DNA from: Leisingera sp. SS27
GTDB lineage: Bacteria; Pseudomonadota; Alphaproteobacteria; Rhodobacterales; Rhodobacteraceae
Length of the DNA stretch: 64,000 nt
Reading direction: 5' to 3'
NCBI RefSeq assembly: GCF_028368855.1
Contig: NZ_JAQNCY010000002.1
Coordinates: 336,333-400,332, forward strand
Under the pieces are notes generated by a model that was given only the letters and a program-made list of their open reading frames with translations, ran no database searches and had not been told where the DNA came from. Below are positions 35,106-45,016 of this stretch, piece after piece. Positions within the stretch are counted from its first letter, which is position 1. Each line of letters opens with the position of its first letter. A program made the translations under genes and the position numbers.

Positions 35106-35534
35106 TTATTCGTCTGCTTCAGCAGCTGCTTCTTCTGCTTCCAGGCGGGCCTTGTCGGCAGCGCCTTTGGCGGAAACGTCGCGGTCGACGAACTCGATGA
35201 TGGCCATCGGAGCCATGTCGCCGTAACGGAAGCCGGCCTTCAGAACACGGACATAGCCGCCCTGACGGTCCTTGTAGCGCGGGCCCAGAACCTCGAACAG
35301 TTTCGCGACGTCCTTGTCCTCTTTCAGCTTGGAAGCTGCCTGACGGCGGGCGTGCAGGTCGCCGCGTTTCGCCAGAGTGATCAGTTTTTCAATGATCGGG
35401 CGCAGTTCTTTTGCTTTGGGCAGGGTGGTCTTGATCTGCTCGTGCTCGATCAGCGAGCCGGCCATGTTGGAGAACAGGGCCTTGCGGTGCTCATGAGTAC
35501 GGTTCAGGCGGCGGTAACCACGTGCGTGACGCAT
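35106..35534 (-). CDS. rplQ: 50S ribosomal protein L17
   Basis: L17 lines the exit of the 50S subunit peptide tunnel. The 142-residue product has the standard [46 protein letters not shown] start and an acidic, alanine-rich tail ([20 protein letters not shown]), common in alphaproteobacteria. It is the last gene of the alpha block. The rpoA gap upstream holds a strong hairpin. Confidence 0.97.
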   Translation of the reverse strand: MRHARGYRRLNRTHEHRKALFSNMAGSLIEHEQIKTTLPKAKELRPIIEKLITLAKRGDLHARRQAASKLKEDKDVAKLFEVLGPRYKDRQGGYVRVLKAGFRYGDMAPMAIIEFVDRDVSAKGAADKARLEAEEAAAEADE

Positions 35535-35640
35535 TTTTCAATTCCTTATCTTGCGTTTTGCTTTGTCAGGCGGCTGATGCGTGTCAGCCGCTCACCTTGG
35601 GGCGGGTGCCCGTTTCGTCCCCGGCAGTCCGGGCATTGAA

Positions 35641-35662
35641 GAGGAGGGCCGGAGCCCTCCTC
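35641..35662 (-). promoter_or_regulatory. Strong hairpin between rpoA and rplQ
   Basis: A 9-bp perfect stem GAGGAGGGC / GCCCTCCTC with a four-base loop lies eight bases after the rpoA stop. No T run follows on the minus strand, so it is more likely an mRNA-processing or stability element than a terminator. Confidence 0.5.
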
Positions 35663-35669
35663 GAAACAC

Positions 35670-36686
35670 TTAGAAGCTGTCTTCGAACTTCTTGGCCAGA
35701 TCTTCGATGTTGTCCGGCGGCCAGTCCTCGACGTCCATGCCAAGGTGCAGGCCCATGCCCGACAGAACCTCTTTGATCTCGTTCAGCGACTTGCGGCCGA
35801 AGTTCGGGGTGCGCAGCATCTCGGCTTCGGTCTTCTGGATCAGGTCGCCGATATAGACGATGTTGTCGTTCTTCAGGCAGTTTGCCGAACGGACAGACAG
35901 TTCCAGTTCGTCCACTTTCTTGAGCAGAAGCGGGTTGAACTCCAGACCGTCGTCCTCGTCCTGACGGCCGGCCGATTCCGGCTCGTCGAAGTTGACGAAA
36001 ATGCCCAGCTGGTCCTGCAGGATGCGGGCAGCATAAGCCACGGCATCATCAGGGGAGATGGAGCCGTCGGTTTCCACCTTCATGGTCAGCTTGTCATAGT
36101 CCAGAACCTGGCCCTCACGGGTCGGCTGAACGTCATAGGAGACCTTCTTGACCGGCGAGTAGATCGCGTCGATCGGGATCAGGCCGATCGGTGCGTCTTC
36201 GGGCTTGTTCTTGTCTGCCGAGACATAGCCCTTGCCGGTGTTCACGGTCAGTTCCATGAACAGGTCGGCGCCGTCATCCAGGTGGCAGATCACGTGGTCG
36301 CGGTTCAGAACCTCAATGCCTGCGGTCTCGGCAATGTCGCCAGCGGTGACAACTGCCGGGCCCTTGGCATTGATCGACAGGCGCTTGGGGCCTTCGACTT
36401 CCATGCGCAGGGACACGCCCTTGAGGTTCAGGATGATGTCGGTGACGTCTTCGCGGACACCGGCCACGGACGAAAACTCGTGCAGGACGTTGTCGATCTG
36501 CACGCTGGTGATGGCCGCGCCTTGCAGCGAGCTCATCAGGACGCGGCGCAGCGCGTTGCCCAGGGTCAGGCCGAAACCGCGTTCCAGCGGCTCTGCGACG
36601 ACAGTTGCCTGGCGTGCAGGATCGTTGCCCGGCTTCACTTCCAGCTGTGCCGGCTTGATCAGCTCTGCCCAGTTCTTATGGATCAT
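35670..36686 (-). CDS. rpoA: DNA-directed RNA polymerase subunit alpha
   Basis: The alpha subunit nucleates RNA polymerase assembly and its C-terminal domain contacts UP elements and activators. The 338-residue protein has the N-terminal [38 protein letters not shown], then the linker and the CTD with [45 protein letters not shown] use the ATG of MIHKNW preceded by GGAGGG; the upstream frame is an extension. It follows rpsK with a gap of about 113 bases. rpsD, present here in many bacteria, is absent. Confidence 0.97.
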   Translation of the reverse strand: MIHKNWAELIKPAQLEVKPGNDPARQATVVAEPLERGFGLTLGNALRRVLMSSLQGAAITSVQIDNVLHEFSSVAGVREDVTDIILNLKGVSLRMEVEGPKRLSINAKGPAVVTAGDIAETAGIEVLNRDHVICHLDDGADLFMELTVNTGKGYVSADKNKPEDAPIGLIPIDAIYSPVKKVSYDVQPTREGQVLDYDKLTMKVETDGSISPDDAVAYAARILQDQLGIFVNFDEPESAGRQDEDDGLEFNPLLLKKVDELELSVRSANCLKNDNIVYIGDLIQKTEAEMLRTPNFGRKSLNEIKEVLSGMGLHLGMDVEDWPPDNIEDLAKKFEDSF

Positions 36687-36799
36687 GCGTTCCCTCCATT
36701 CCTGTCCCTGCCCCATGTCCAAAAGGCCAAGGACGCCCGAGGTTTAAATGACGCACTGGGGCCCTGCGAATCAAGCGGGGCCCCAGCAAAAAATTCGAA

Positions 36800-37189
36800 T
36801 TAGACGCGGCGGCGCTTCGGCGGGCGGCAGCCGTTGTGCGCGATCGGGGTCACATCACGGATCGAAGTGATGTTGAAACCGACAGCGGCCAGTGCGCGCA
36901 GAGCCGATTCACGGCCAGAGCCGGGGCCCTGAACTTCGACTTCCAGGGTCTTCACACCGTGTTCCTGGGCTTTCTTGCCCGCGTCCTCAGCAGCCATCTG
37001 AGCGGCGTAAGGAGTGGATTTCCGGGAGCCTTTGAAGCCCATGGTGCCGGCGGACGACCAGGAGATCGCGTTGCCCTGCACATCGGAGATCAGGATTTTG
37101 GTGTTGTTGAACGAAGAGTTCACGTGAGCAACGCCGGTGGCGATGTTCTTGCGCTCTTTACGCTTAATACGGGTTTTATCGCGTGCCAT
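36800..37189 (-). CDS. rpsK: 30S ribosomal protein S11
   Basis: S11 lies in the platform of the 30S subunit and helps form the mRNA exit site. The 129-residue product has the standard core [57 protein letters not shown] and ends [15 protein letters not shown]. It follows rpsM by 14 bases in the alpha block. Confidence 0.97.
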   Translation of the reverse strand: MARDKTRIKRKERKNIATGVAHVNSSFNNTKILISDVQGNAISWSSAGTMGFKGSRKSTPYAAQMAAEDAGKKAQEHGVKTLEVEVQGPGSGRESALRALAAVGFNITSIRDVTPIAHNGCRPPKRRRV

Positions 37190-37203
37190 TGATCAAGCCC
37201 CCC

Positions 37204-37572
37204 TTACTTCTTCTTGCCGGCGATCGGCTTCGCCGGGCCCTTACGGGTGCGGGCGTTGGTGTGGGTGCGCTGACCGCGGACCGGCAGGTTGCGGCGGTGG
37301 CGCAGGCCACGGTAGCAGCCCAGGTCCATCAGGCGCTTGATGTTCATGGTCACTTCACGGCGCAGGTCGCCTTCGACGGTGTAGTTGGCGTCGATGTGCT
37401 CGCGCACGGCCAGAACTTCAGCGTCGGACAGTTCGTTCACACGACGGGTTGCGTCGATGCCAACAGCCTCACAGATGGCTTTCGCCGAGGTGTTGCCGAT
37501 ACCGGTGATGTAGGTGAGGGCGATGGGAACCCGCTTTGCAGTCGGGATGTTAACGCCGGCAATACGTGCCAC
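37204..37572 (-). CDS. rpsM: 30S ribosomal protein S13
   Basis: S13 sits in the head of the 30S subunit and contacts the P-site tRNA and bridges to 50S. The 122-residue product starts [39 protein letters not shown] and ends with the basic tail RTNAR-like [14 protein letters not shown]. It is the first gene of the alpha block, with its own promoter region because adk ends the preceding block and the BLUF gene lies between. Confidence 0.97.
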   Translation of the reverse strand: MARIAGVNIPTAKRVPIALTYITGIGNTSAKAICEAVGIDATRRVNELSDAEVLAVREHIDANYTVEGDLRREVTMNIKRLMDLGCYRGLRHRRNLPVRGQRTHTNARTRKGPAKPIAGKKK

Positions 37573-37594
37573 GTGTCACTTTCCTTTTCGTTGC

Positions 37595-37620
37595 GGTTCC
37601 GTAGCGCCGGAACCTTTTTT
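37595..37620 (+). terminator. Plus-strand terminator-like hairpin in the rpsM leader
   Basis: GGTTCC, an eight-base loop, GGAACC and six T's on the plus strand. It lies in the rpsM 5' leader and points towards the BLUF gene, so it could stop antisense transcription out of the ribosomal genes. Confidence 0.5.
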
Positions 37621-37725
37621 CACAACACTTGACCGTGGCAGTGTGGCCAGAGGGTCCAGCATTTCGAGGTGGTAAGGCAGACAGACGAATCCATCCGCCG
37701 GGAATCATTCCCAGAAGGGATGGGG

Positions 37726-37753
37726 TTGCCTATGTGGATTTTAAGGTGGCGTC
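37726..37753 (-). promoter_or_regulatory. Promoter candidate for the rpsM-rplQ block
   Basis: TTGACG on the minus strand (37753-37748), a 16-base spacer and ATAGGC (37731-37726). The -10 resembles the TATAGG found before rplO and rpmC. It leaves a leader of about 150 bases before rpsM. Confidence 0.5.
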
Positions 37754-37870
37754 AACCGCTAAGGAATATGCTTCTGCACAGGAGAAGGCACCGGGGTGCG
37801 CCGGAAGCGACAAACCAGCCGGTTCCGCATCCTGAATTGTGTTGTTTCAGAGTGCATGAGGTTTCAGGCC

Positions 37871-38281
37871 ATGTTGTCGAGACTGCTTTACAAGTCCAAA
37901 GCAGCGCACCCGCCCTACTGTGACGTCAAAATCCTTGAAGAAGCCAGGGCGCTCAATTTCCTCGTGGACGTGACCGGCTTTCTGATCCGCAGCGGGAGCA
38001 GCTATCTGCAGGTGATCGAGGGTCCGCAGGCCGAGATCAGGGGGCTTGGCGACCGCATCAAGGCCGACGTCCGCCACCATGACTATTGCGAAGTTCTGCA
38101 CGAGTCCGCTGACGGGCGTTTGTTTGAAACCTGGTCAATGGGGTACCTGAATATGTCCGGCCAGGATAACTGGATCAATGAACATATCCCTGAGATGTCG
38201 CCCGCCAGCGGTGAAGCGCTGAAGGCGCAGTTTGTGCAGGCCTATGCCCTGGCGGCGCATAAACACGAAAGGCGGCCCTAA
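37871..38281 (+). CDS. BLUF-domain blue-light photoreceptor
   Basis: The 136-residue protein is a single BLUF domain with a short C-terminal helix. FAD-binding key residues are all present: Tyr7 (LLYKSKA), Asn29 (ARALNFLVDVTGFL), Gln47 (YLQVIEGP), Trp88 and Met90 (ETWSMGY). The Asn-Gln and Gln-Trp spacings (18 and 41) equal those of AppA. No output domain is fused, so it must act through a partner. I start at the ATG behind GAGG; an upstream Met (37856) is possible. It lies antisense between adk and rpsM, inside the ribosomal cluster, and ends convergently with adk. Confidence 0.88.
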   Translation: MLSRLLYKSKAAHPPYCDVKILEEARALNFLVDVTGFLIRSGSSYLQVIEGPQAEIRGLGDRIKADVRHHDYCEVLHESADGRLFETWSMGYLNMSGQDNWINEHIPEMSPASGEALKAQFVQAYALAAHKHERRP

Positions 38282-38317
38282 GGCCGCCCTGTTCAGGAAC
38301 CGCTTCCGCAAGGCGGC

Positions 38318-38961
38318 TTATTCGCCCATGATCCAGGCCATGCTCTTGCGCACTTCCTCAATCGAAGCGAGACCGTCCAGGCGCTGGAGGTTGCCCTTGG
38401 CGTAGTAGTAGCCAATCAGGGGCGAGGTCTTCTTGTAGTATTCCATCAGGCGGGTCTTGAGGCTGTCCTCATTGTCGTCCGCCCGGCGCTGCACGTCAGT
38501 GCTGCCGCAGTTGGCGCATTTGCCGTCTTCCGGCCAGGGCTTGGTCTGGTCGTGGTAGACCTCGCCGCAGCCGCCGCAGGTGGAGCGGCCGGTGATGCGG
38601 GCGACCAGCGCGTCGTCGTCCACCTGCATCTCGATCACGGCATCAAGCTTCAGGTGCATCTCGCGCAGCAGGCGCTCCAGCGCGTCGGCCTGGGCCAGAG
38701 TGCGCGGGAAGCCGTCGAAGATGAAACCGCCATGGGAAGTGTCCTGCAGCTTCTCGCGGATCAGGCCGATCACGATCTGGTCGGTGACCAGCTTGCCCTC
38801 GGCCATGATGGCGGCGACCTTCTTGCCCATTTCGGTGCCGGAGGTCTGGGCCTCGCGCAGCATGTCGCCGGTGCTGAGCTGCACCATGCGGCGGCTTTCC
38901 ACAAGGTAACGCGCTTGCGTACCTTTGCCCGCACCAGGCGGGCCAAGGAGAATAATGTTGG

Positions 38962-38965
<4 letters not shown>
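38318..38965 (-). CDS. adk: Adenylate kinase
   Basis: Adk keeps AMP, ADP and ATP in balance. The 215-residue enzyme has the P-loop [12 protein letters not shown], the [14 protein letters not shown] segment and the long LID domain with a zinc-type cysteine cluster, [10 protein letters not shown] and CANCGS. The Zn-LID form is normal in alphaproteobacteria. It overlaps secY by four bases and closes the rplO-secY-adk block. Confidence 0.97.
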
Positions 38966-40326
<1,361 letters not shown>

Positions 40327-40437
40327 GAAAAGGTCTCTTCTTTAGCGAAACGCCGCCCGGAACCGTTTTCCGGCTCGGGCGGCGTTCTAGGAAAACTCGG
40401 AGACTATGTAAGCGGCATTGGCGCCGCTCACAAGCCG

Positions 40438-40908
40438 TTACTCTGCGGCGGCGGGGGCTGCCACAGTCAGAGTGCCGCCAGCTTTAGCAACAGCGTCAAC
40501 AGCAGCAGCGGATGCGCCGGTGACTGCGATGGTTGCTTTGGCGGTGATTTCGCCTTTGGCCAGGATGCGGACGCCGTCCAGTTTGCGGCGGACCAGGCCG
40601 GAAGCAACCAGCGAATCCTCGGTGATGGAGGCTGCGTCCAGCTTGCCTGCGTCGATGAATTTCTGGATCAGGCCCAGGTTCACAACGGCGTATGCCTTGC
40701 GGTTCGGCTTGTTGAAGCCGCGCTTGGGCAGACGCTGGTACAAGGGCATCTGGCCGCCTTCGTAGCCATTGATCGAGACACCCGAACGGGATTTCTGGCC
40801 TTTGATGCCGCGGCCGCCCATTTTGCCTTTGCCGGAACCCGGGCCACGGGCCACACGGGTGCGTTTCTTGGCGGCGCCTGCATTGTCGCGCAGTTCGTGA
40901 AGTTTCAT
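40438..40908 (-). CDS. rplO: 50S ribosomal protein L15
   Basis: L15 stabilises 23S rRNA during 50S assembly. The 156-residue product begins [43 protein letters not shown] and ends in an alanine-rich tail. I use this ATG, preceded by AAGGAG, rather than the 30-codon upstream extension. Its usual upstream neighbour rpmD is 3.3 kb away. A good promoter (TTGATC-17-TATAGG) lies about 100 bases before it, so it starts a separate transcription unit. Confidence 0.96.
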   Translation of the reverse strand: MKLHELRDNAGAAKKRTRVARGPGSGKGKMGGRGIKGQKSRSGVSINGYEGGQMPLYQRLPKRGFNKPNRKAYAVVNLGLIQKFIDAGKLDAASITEDSLVASGLVRRKLDGVRILAKGEITAKATIAVTGASAAAVDAVAKAGGTLTVAAPAAAE

Positions 40909-41004
40909 GTCGCTTCTCCTTGCCGGATGTGGCCCCCGAAGCGTGATGGGCCAAACACGGCGTTTCTTGATTGGTGATTCTGTGGCGCGGAACGCCACCG
41001 GGTG

Positions 41005-41033
41005 CCTATAGACGGCTTGGGGGATGGGATCAA
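41005..41033 (-). promoter_or_regulatory. Promoter for rplO-secY-adk
   Basis: TTGATC (41033-41028 on minus), a 17-base spacer and TATAGG (41010-41005). The -10 and the bases after it (CACCC) resemble those before rpmC. Confidence 0.75.
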
Positions 41034-41109
41034 GGGGGCGAGGCTGCCAGTGTTGACGTTCACTTCAGCGCGCAGTTTGATCACCCCATTGTCAATGAGA
41101 AAAAGATTC

Positions 41110-41550
41110 ATGGATATTACAGGAACTGAGCACGGCGATCTTTCGATCTATGAGTTCACACGCGAGAAGCTGAAGCGGCATAGCGCAGCCAAGACTGTCG
41201 AAGGGCAAAAAATTCTTCAAGACAAACGCCTGTTCCTCAGCTTTGTCAGACTAGAAAGAAGCAGGGCAGCGTCTGACTTTGACAGAGTTACGAGGGACGC
41301 CTGCAATTGCAGAGACAAGCTGCGCGATGCTGGCATCGAGCAAGCATATGGGTTCGTGCTGCTTTATTTGCGCTTCAGCTACGCTGGTGTCCACAGGCAT
41401 GCACCGGTCAGGCAGGATAGGAAAATCACTTACTCTGCAACTTACCAACGCCACATAACGCCCGAGCAGATCCTGATTCAGAATTGGGCAGAGCTTCAGG
41501 ACAAGAAGTTCGGAGAAACGATGCGAAGAGCAATGCACTGGGTGGCCTAG
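41110..41550 (+). CDS. Hypothetical protein, unknown family
   Basis: The product is about 146 residues (start at the Met of MDITGTEHGDLSIYEF; an upstream Met at 41095 is possible). I do not recognise it. Visible features are a lysine-rich N-terminal third (YEFTREKLKRHSAAKTVEGQKILQDKR), a middle SFVRLERSRAASDFDRV, and a C-terminal QILIQNWAELQDKKFGETMRRAMHW helix. Its codon use is less GC-rich than the surrounding ribosomal genes, which suggests recent acquisition. It reads opposite to them inside the rpmD/rplO gap. There is no signal peptide or membrane segment. Confidence 0.5.
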   Translation: MDITGTEHGDLSIYEFTREKLKRHSAAKTVEGQKILQDKRLFLSFVRLERSRAASDFDRVTRDACNCRDKLRDAGIEQAYGFVLLYLRFSYAGVHRHAPVRQDRKITYSATYQRHITPEQILIQNWAELQDKKFGETMRRAMHWVA

Positions 41551-41911
41551 CGGTACCACCGCTCTGCTTGAACGCCACTGCAATTGGCATGCGCGCAAAA
41601 CCTTCGCCAAGGCCCCTGCCCTGCCGGTTGCGTGTCCTGCCGTCTGTCTCTGTTTCCGTTCCGCTGCTGGCCGTCCGTTAAAGGGTGGCGGCGCCGCCGG
41701 GGTGGAGATGGGATGGGGTTGCCCCCATGCGAATACGCGTATCGCGCGCTCCGGGTGCCAGACCGGAGCCCTGTTCCAGGTGCCGGGGGTGTCAGGCCCG
41801 GCGGGTGATCATGACCGGGGATGATGTTGGCAGAGCGGGGTTAAAACCCCGTAGGCGGTGCGTACGGTGAGTGCGCAACGGGCTGGCGACCCCGGTTTTG
41901 AAGATCACGGA

Positions 41912-42028
41912 GGGCAGTGCCCGAACCGGGGTGGGCGAGGAGCGCCCGCCCCGTTTTGCCGGCGTCAAACCTTCGGTTTGACAGGGGCAGTTCGGGCGCT
42001 GCCCGGCCTGCCGCCGGGCGGTTTTTTT
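41912..42028. repeat. Intergenic stem-loop repeat, family A copy 2
   Basis: Outer arms GGGCAGTGCCCG (41912-41923) and CGGGCGCTGCCC (41993-42004) match those at 16210-16307. An inner hairpin TCAAACC-TTCG-GGTTTGA lies within. The element ends in GCCCGGC-CTGCC-GCCGGGC and seven T's, which makes this copy a good plus-strand terminator. Confidence 0.65.
42001..42028 (+). terminator. Terminator ending repeat A copy 2
   Basis: GCCCGGC (42001-42007), a five-base loop, GCCGGGC (42013-42019), GG and T7. It may terminate the hypothetical gene on the plus strand. Confidence 0.7.
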
Positions 42029-42046
42029 GTGCGTGCCCCGACAACA

Positions 42047-42079
42047 AACAAAAACGCCCCCGCCGGGATGGCAGGGGCG
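42047..42079 (-). terminator. Terminator after the first DUF1127 gene
   Basis: On the minus strand CGCCCCTGCC, four-base loop, GGCGGGGGCG, then TTTTTG. It lies about 55 bases past the stop. Confidence 0.75.
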
Positions 42080-42133
42080 CCTTTGGGCCAGGCATTCGGA
42101 GAGGGAGGAGGATCCGTCAGCCGGCCGGGGAGA

Positions 42134-42349
42134 TCACTTGCCGTAGACGTGCTCGCGGGCGGCGCCGGGGATGGCGCAGCGGCTGAGGCCGATGTCGGCC
42201 AGGTCGCGGGCCGAGAGCGCGCGCAGGGCGTGCACAGTCTGCCGGTATTCGCGGCGCAGCTGCCAGTTCCGGTAAAGACCGGACAGGATGCCTGCAAAAC
42301 GGGCGGGGATGCCGGCAGAGACCGGCGCGGTGAGAGTTGAATAAGCCAT
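42134..42349 (-). CDS. DUF1127 domain protein, copy 2
   Basis: The 71-residue protein has the short arginine-rich DUF1127 domain at its C-terminus: NWQLRREYRQTVHALRALSARDLADIGLSRCAIPGAAREHVYGK. DUF1127 proteins are small RNA- or protein-binding factors; relatives in Agrobacterium and Rhodobacter influence sRNA maturation, stress and phosphate responses. A paralogue with the same leader layout lies 270 bases upstream on the same strand. I start at MAYSTLTAPV, not at the upstream ORF Met, because it is preceded by the leader shared with the paralogue. Confidence 0.85.
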   Translation of the reverse strand: MAYSTLTAPVSAGIPARFAGILSGLYRNWQLRREYRQTVHALRALSARDLADIGLSRCAIPGAAREHVYGK

Positions 42350-42424
42350 TGTTCTTGTTCCTTCGCTGCGCTGCCTGAACGTGCTTCCGGCGCGTCGCTT
42401 GATCTGTTCGTCTGAAGTGACAGG

Positions 42425-42453
42425 GAGATAAGGATGGACCGGCAGGCCCGCAA
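42425..42453 (-). promoter_or_regulatory. Promoter of DUF1127 copy 2
   Basis: TTGCGG (42453-42448), a 17-base spacer and TATCTC (42430-42425). The -10 and the TGTCAC that follows are shared with the other DUF1127 copy. Confidence 0.55.
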
Positions 42454-42523
42454 CGGCTGCTTCGGTCTGGCGGCTATGCGGCGGGTGCATAGCACAAATG
42501 CGTGAGGCACCTTGAAAGCCCGC

Positions 42524-42561
42524 AATAGAAACCGCCCCCGCCCCGGATAGGGGCAGAGGCG
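42524..42561 (-). terminator. Terminator candidate after DUF1127 copy 1
   Basis: GCGCC and CCCC arms pair with GGGGC and GGCG on the minus strand (inner stem GCCCC/GGGGC), followed by GTTTCTATT. The stem has a central bulge and the T run is short. Confidence 0.45.
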
Positions 42562-42616
42562 CTTTGGCCCGGGCTTGAAGAGGAGGAGGAGAGGAGCGCC
42601 CGGGAAAAGGGAATTC

Positions 42617-42829
42617 TTAGCCGTAGACGTGCTGATGCGCGATGTCGGCAATGTCGCTGCGGCGGACGCCGATGTCCGAGAGCTCGTGGTCGGACAGCGC
42701 GTCCAGCTCGTTGTAGGTGCGCTGGAATTCGCGGGCTTTGGTCCAGGAATCCACCAGGCCTTCGACGGTTGCGCGGATGCGGGCGGTCAGGCTGTGGCCG
42801 GTGTGTGCAGCGGAGATAACATGTGCCAT
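42617..42829 (-). CDS. DUF1127 domain protein, copy 1
   Basis: The 70-residue protein starts MAHVISAAHTGHSLTARIRATVEGLVDSW and ends with the DUF1127 helix pair FQRTYNELDALSDHELSDIGVRRSDIADIAHQHVYG. The HVYG terminus is shared with the copy downstream. The two together look like a tandem duplication inside the ribosomal cluster. The promoter at 42901-42929 precedes it. Confidence 0.88.
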   Translation of the reverse strand: MAHVISAAHTGHSLTARIRATVEGLVDSWTKAREFQRTYNELDALSDHELSDIGVRRSDIADIAHQHVYG

Positions 42830-42900
42830 CGTTCAGGTCCTTCGTGTCTGATGCCGGGCCTATTCCCGGCGGTCTTTGTTCAGTCTTTCGATGTGACACC

Positions 42901-42929
42901 GAGATAGGACCGGGGAATGAGTCGAACAA
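42901..42929 (-). promoter_or_regulatory. Promoter of DUF1127 copy 1
   Basis: TTGTTC (42929-42924), a 17-base spacer and TATCTC (42906-42901), with TGTCAC just downstream as in the other copy. Confidence 0.5.
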
Positions 42930-43094
42930 CTGACGCAACCGGCAAGCCGCTATGCACGCGCTGCAAGGGCTTTTATAGCAATCTCTCTCACGACCGGCGA
43001 ACGCAGTCAGATCCGATAGAAATTTCAGAACGCTGCACTGGTTCCGCTAAGCTCAGAAAATGCTGCCCCAGTTGTCCCGAGCTCGGTTCCAGTC

Positions 43095-44015
43095 TCAGGT
43101 GCCAGGACGCAAAAAACCCCTGAACAATGACACCGCGCCCCAGAGTAGAAAGACCGGCAGGACAAGCATTCGCAGCGCGAAGACGCCGATCAATGTCAGA
43201 GATGAGCGAAGAATTGAGTCGGCCTCCGCTACAAACACCTGCGCCGCTTCGAGATACCGTCCGCTCTGCTCAAAGACTCCACTGATACCATCGCTGACCC
43301 CCGCTATCCGGCCGCCGAGCCACCCCAGCATCCCCTCATCCGCTTGTGCTTCCTGAGATGCCTCCGCTGTCACGTCATCCTCTGCCCCTAAGAGAATGTT
43401 GGCTTTCTGCGCGACGCCATCAAGTTCAGCCATAGCAGCACTCATCCGGGCTTCGGTGGCGCGCTCACCGGCCCAGACACCGAAGGCGAAAACCAAGGGC
43501 ATGGCAAGGCCAGCCGCGAATCCAAAGGCAATCCCTCTATTGCAAAGCGATATCACTGGTCCGGAGAAACTGGACATATGGCTGGCAGCAGCCCGGCCCA
43601 ACAACCCGGCTCCGAGAGCGATAAGCCCGAGCGATGCCACGGGCGCCATACCGACCGTGACCAGCGCCGCCCCTGCCGCAACGAGAAACACCGCGTCGGC
43701 CACGCGCTCCACCGTGTCATCAACCGGTTCCAGAACCTTCAGGGGCTGCAGGCTCGCCTGTCCGACGACCGAGGCACCCACTTCAATTTCCTGCGCCGTT
43801 GAAAGTGCAGCGTTGATTGCGCGCAACGAAACATAAACAGCTACAGCGGAGGTTGCGACATTTTCCGATGTCCACTCCGCCGCCGAGACCAGCGGGTTCC
43901 AATCGCTGCGTCCAACCAGGCCGAACACTCCGGTGCACAGCAGGAACAGCCCGGCAAAAGCCCAGACAGCTGCTTTGGCGCCTTTTCGCATTGGAACGCG
44001 GGCCGGGTTGATCAT
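43095..44015 (-). CDS. Integral membrane protein, unknown family
   Basis: The product is about 306 residues when started at the Met of MINPARVPMRK (behind a GGTGA). It has an N-terminal helix (VWAFAGLFLLCTGVFGLVG), a periplasmic loop, VAVYVSLRAINAALSTAQEIEVG, two further helices around residues 120-170, a fourth (GIAFGFAAGLAMPLVFAFGVWAG) and a final helix near the C-terminus (LTLIGVFALRMLVLPVFLLWGA). It has a central stretch VLEPVDDTVERVADAVFLVAAG that I recall from unnamed membrane proteins in gammaproteobacteria; that resemblance is from memory. No known function. It sits alone in the rpmD/rplO gap on the ribosomal strand. Confidence 0.6.
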   Translation of the reverse strand: MINPARVPMRKGAKAAVWAFAGLFLLCTGVFGLVGRSDWNPLVSAAEWTSENVATSAVAVYVSLRAINAALSTAQEIEVGASVVGQASLQPLKVLEPVDDTVERVADAVFLVAAGAALVTVGMAPVASLGLIALGAGLLGRAAASHMSSFSGPVISLCNRGIAFGFAAGLAMPLVFAFGVWAGERATEARMSAAMAELDGVAQKANILLGAEDDVTAEASQEAQADEGMLGWLGGRIAGVSDGISGVFEQSGRYLEAAQVFVAEADSILRSSLTLIGVFALRMLVLPVFLLWGAVSLFRGFLRPGT

Positions 44016-44123
44016 ATTTGGGTCACCGCTGCTGACAGGAAGGTTGCACACACGCATACCACGTAACGACCGAGACACAACACATCTGCGCCACCCGCCG
44101 CCGCCCCTCCCGGCCCGGAAACG

Positions 44124-44154
44124 AAAAACGCCCCCGGCGAACCGGAGGCGTTTT
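44124..44154 (-). terminator. Terminator of the spc block after rpmD
   Basis: On the minus strand AAAACGCCTCCGG, loop TTCG, CCGGGGGCGTTTTT. The stem is long with one mismatch and lies about 26 bases past the rpmD stop. It separates rpmD from rplO, which are normally co-transcribed. Confidence 0.85.
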
Positions 44155-44179
44155 CCAAAGTCAGTGCTCGAAAAGGGGC

Positions 44180-44368
44180 TTAGCCGCGCTCTTCGATGAT
44201 CTGAACCAGGTGCGGGATCGAGTTGACCATGCCGCGGACCGAAGGAGTATCCTCCAGCTCACGGGTCTTGTGCATCTTGTTCAGGCCCAGGCCAACCAGG
44301 GTTGCGCGCTGTTTGGCGGGGCGGCGGATCGGCGAGCCGATCTGCTTGACGACGATGGTTTTTGCCAT
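44180..44368 (-). CDS. rpmD: 50S ribosomal protein L30
   Basis: The 62-residue product matches bacterial L30, [57 protein letters not shown]. It is usually followed by rplO, but here the spc block ends with a strong terminator directly after it. It starts 13 bases after rpsE. Confidence 0.97.
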   Translation of the reverse strand: MAKTIVVKQIGSPIRRPAKQRATLVGLGLNKMHKTRELEDTPSVRGMVNSIPHLVQIIEERG

Positions 44369-44381
44369 GTCTCTCTACTCC

Positions 44382-44951
44382 TTACGCTTCAGCTTCGGCA
44401 GCTGCCGGTGCGTCGTCCCGCTTGGGCAGGATGTCGGCGACCTTTTTGCCGCGGCGCTGAGCCACCGAACGCGGGCTCTGCTCTTTCTGCAGGCCGTTCA
44501 GGGTGGCGCGGATCATGTTGTAGGGGTTCTGCGAACCGATCGACTTGGAGACCACGTCCTTGATGCCCAGCATCTCGAACACGGCACGCATCGGACCACC
44601 GGCAATGATACCGGTACCTTCCGGTGCGGTCCGCATCACAACTTTGCCTGCGCCGTGACGGCCGGCCATGTCGTGGTGCAGGGTGCGGCCTTCTTTCAGC
44701 GGCACGCGGATCATCTGGCGCTTCGCCTGCTCGGTCGCCTTGCGGATCGCCTCGGGCACTTCTTTCGCCTTGCCCTTGCCAAAGCCGACGCGGCCTTTCT
44801 GGTCGCCAACGACAACCAGGGCTGCGAAGCCAAAGCGCTTACCGCCTTTTACGGTTTTCGACACGCGGTTGATCGCGACCAGGCGATCTGCAAATTCCGG
44901 TGCCTCTTCACGCTCGCGGCGGGGGCCGCGGCGGTTTTCACGTTCTGCCAT
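44382..44951 (-). CDS. rpsE: 30S ribosomal protein S5
   Basis: S5 is in the 30S A-site region and affects decoding fidelity. The 189-residue product has the core [44 protein letters not shown] and [26 protein letters not shown]. The gap between rplR and rpsE (132 bases) holds two hairpins, unlike the tight spacing elsewhere in this block. Confidence 0.97.
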   Translation of the reverse strand: MAERENRRGPRREREEAPEFADRLVAINRVSKTVKGGKRFGFAALVVVGDQKGRVGFGKGKAKEVPEAIRKATEQAKRQMIRVPLKEGRTLHHDMAGRHGAGKVVMRTAPEGTGIIAGGPMRAVFEMLGIKDVVSKSIGSQNPYNMIRATLNGLQKEQSPRSVAQRRGKKVADILPKRDDAPAAAEAEA

Positions 44952-45016
44952 CAGGCATTCCTTTCATAGGGCGCAGTCCAGTAACAAAGGGGGCGCCTGT
45001 TTTTCCGATCCTTGGT

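Larger units (their letters stand above)
41551..42133. other. Gene-free stretch with repeat family A copy 2
   Basis: I see no protein-coding gene in these 580 bases. The first half is GC-rich without recognised structure. The second half carries the 41912-42004 stem-loop repeat, a plus-strand terminator (42001-42028) and the minus-strand terminator of the DUF1127 gene (42047-42079). Confidence 0.55.
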
